Shown here: positions 62,807-64,000 of the stretch, piece after piece
How the letters are laid out: each line of letters opens with the position of its first letter
How positions within the stretch are numbered: the first letter of the stretch is position 1
From: Coprococcus phoceensis
GTDB taxonomy: Bacteria; Bacillota; Clostridia; Lachnospirales; Lachnospiraceae
Length of the DNA: 64,000 nucleotides
Direction of reading: 5' to 3'
Assembly: GCF_900104635.1 (NCBI RefSeq)
Contig: NZ_FNWC01000007.1
Span: 2,021,421 to 2,085,420 of the forward strand
The notes under the pieces: model-generated
Database searches by the model: none
Told to the model about the DNA's origin: nothing
The model's input: the letters and a program-made list of their open reading frames with translations, nothing else
Translations under genes and position numbers: made by a program

Positions 62807-62940
62807 GTTGTAACTCTTGCTTTTTCATAGTTATCCTCTCCTTTAAGCAATGGTTTTCTAAATCTGTTTTTATTTTTTATATTATCACCCAACAAACAAT
62901 ATATCAATATATTAATTTGTTATTATGTAGAGATAATTTT

Positions 62941-62978
62941 AGGGAAAGCAGCTACTTCTATGAATCGCTACTTTCCCT
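62941..62978 (-). terminator. Hairpin after glmM
   Basis: AGGGAAAG plus AGC on one side and GCT plus CTTTCCCT on the other pair over 12 positions with one G-U on the minus strand. It is 9 bases past the glmM stop. The following AAAATTAT is only weakly U-rich, so its role as terminator is tentative. Confidence 0.45.
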
Positions 62979-62986
62979 CTTCTGAC

Positions 62987-64000
62987 TTATCCTACAATCA
63001 GTCCTTGCTGATGCATTACCTCAACAACCTGATTTACATATTTTTCACACAGTTCATCTGTAGATGCTTCCACCATCACACGAATTACCGGCTCTGTTCC
63101 ACTTTCACGTACCAAAATACGTCCATCATTTCCAAGTGCCTCCGTCACTGCTTCCACCGCCTTTATGACTTCTGCATTTTCTCTTGCTGTCTTTTTATCA
63201 GATACTCTTACATTTTTCAAAAGCTGTGGATAAATCTTCACTTCTTCTGTTAGCTTTGCAAGTGTCTGTTTCTTTTCCAGCATAACTTCCATCAACAATA
63301 ACGAAGTTAAGATACCATCACCTGTTGTCGCATATTTGCTGAAAATAATATGCCCTGACTGCTCTCCTCCGAGACAATGGTTGTTCTGCACCATGTTCTC
63401 ATATACATATTTATCTCCAACTGCAGTCTTTTCATATTTGATTCCAGCTTTATCACATGCTTTATATAATCCCAGGTTTGACATGATTGTCGTTACAATT
63501 GTATCATTGTTCAGTCTTCCCTGTTCTTTCAAATATTTTCCGCATACATAGAGAATAAGATCCCCATCAACTTCATTACCATTTTCATCTACCGCAAGAC
63601 ATCTGTCCGCATCTCCATCGTAAGCAAAACCTACATCTAATTTCTTTTCTTTCACAAACTCCTGCAATACATGAATATGTGTAGATCCACAGTTTCTATT
63701 GATGTTCGTTCCATCCGGCTCACTGTTGATCACGTATGTCTTTGCTCCCAACGCATCAAATACACTTTTCGCAATCGAAGATGCACTTCCGTTTGAACAA
63801 TCAAGCCCCACACGTTTATCTTTGAAAGAACGAGTTGCCATCGCGATCAAATGTCCAATATAGCGATTTCTTCCAGCCGAATAGTCTACCGTGCGCCCAA
63901 TTGCATCGCGTGTTGCGTATGGAATCTCTCCCCCTGTTCCATCAATATATGACTCAATTTTTTCTTCTACTTCTGCTTCCAGTTTATGTCCTTTTGCATT
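62987..64000 (-). CDS. glmM: Phosphoglucosamine mutase, C-terminal part (5' end beyond the window)
   Basis: GlmM interconverts glucosamine-6-P and glucosamine-1-P for UDP-GlcNAc and cell-wall synthesis. 337 residues are present; the frame is open to base 64000, so the N-terminal 100 or so residues with the phosphoserine loop are missing. Visible are VGLDCSNGSAS, the metal loop AYDGDADRCLAVDENG, GGEQSGHIIFSKYATTGDG (sugar loop) and the phosphate-binding RESGTEPVIRVMVE. An apparent start at 63850 is internal: upstream codons (SYIDGTGGEIPYATRDAIG and on) belong to the same protein. Confidence 0.95.
   Translation of the reverse strand, partial: NAKGHKLEAEVEEKIESYIDGTGGEIPYATRDAIGRTVDYSAGRNRYIGHLIAMATRSFKDKRVGLDCSNGSASSIAKSVFDALGAKTYVINSEPDGTNINRNCGSTHIHVLQEFVKEKKLDVGFAYDGDADRCLAVDENGNEVDGDLILYVCGKYLKEQGRLNNDTIVTTIMSNLGLYKACDKAGIKYEKTAVGDKYVYENMVQNNHCLGGEQSGHIIFSKYATTGDGILTSLLLMEVMLEKKQTLAKLTEEVKIYPQLLKNVRVSDKKTARENAEVIKAVEAVTEALGNDGRILVRESGTEPVIRVMVEASTDELCEKYVNQVVEVMHQQGLIVG

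Noticed and set aside
1..64000. CRISPR array, prophage or intact insertion sequence
   Set aside because: No regularly spaced repeats, integrase, phage structural genes or transposase frames were seen in any part of the window.

Overview
This 64 kb window looks like the chromosome of a low-GC Gram-positive gut anaerobe of the Lachnospiraceae (Clostridia). The evidence is its gene content and synteny: addBA, a class II galKTM operon, bifunctional adhE, ecfA-ecfT-truA, the eno-secG-rnr-smpB run, an orphan 2-hydroxyacyl-CoA dehydratase activase, and AGGAGG-type ribosome binding sites. The species cannot be named from sequence alone. Most genes lie on the minus strand. I saw no rRNA, tRNA, CRISPR array or intact transposase. 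The only stable RNA of standard type is tmRNA.

Layout. 1-13 kb: the addA start and addB (recombination nuclease), a DapF-like protein without catalytic cysteines, an AraC regulator, mnmM, hflX, a TPR lipoprotein, and two P1B metal ATPases around an ArsR/CadC-type repressor. 13-19 kb: ung, hisF-hisH, an OmpR/HAMP two-component system, a histidine-kinase-like protein without its phospho-acceptor His, and ssrA. 19-26 kb: the galK-galT-galM operon with its neighbouring regulator, then a plus-strand lipid group (diacylglycerol kinase family, GDPD, PAP2). 26-38 kb: an SfsA-MutY fusion, an ArsC/Spx-like protein, a polar amino-acid ABC transporter, uppP, a Cof-type HAD phosphatase, a secreted coiled-coil/SleB hydrolase, a small-molecule kinase and adhE. 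38-43 kb: topB, a retron (structured msr-msd RNA plus reverse transcriptase) with a translationally coupled 85-residue protein, and a dehydratase activase. 43-55 kb: truA, ecfT, a fused EcfA1-EcfA2, two EamA exporters, a decayed Lsa-type ABC-F gene behind an attenuator-like leader, ppiB, an ABC exporter, a truncated AssT-like protein, and an AGCS symporter under a glycine riboswitch. 55-64 kb: NUDIX, zinc-ribbon membrane protein, smpB, rnr, secG, eno, a YitT protein and the 3' part of glmM.

The strongest candidate for an unusual system is the retron at about 40.7-42.2 kb. The RT carries the NAxxH, YxDD and VTG motifs of retron RTs. The preceding RNA has 13-bp a1/a2 ends that pair, a consensus promoter that starts transcription at a1, and a branched msd fold. 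No known retron effector is adjacent. The only coupled partner is the small 85-residue protein, whose link to the retron is unproven. Other notable items are the DapF-like and kinase-like proteins lacking catalytic residues, the SfsA-MutY and EcfA1-EcfA2 fusions, a 46-bp palindrome present twice, and the dead ABC-F gene that kept its leader.
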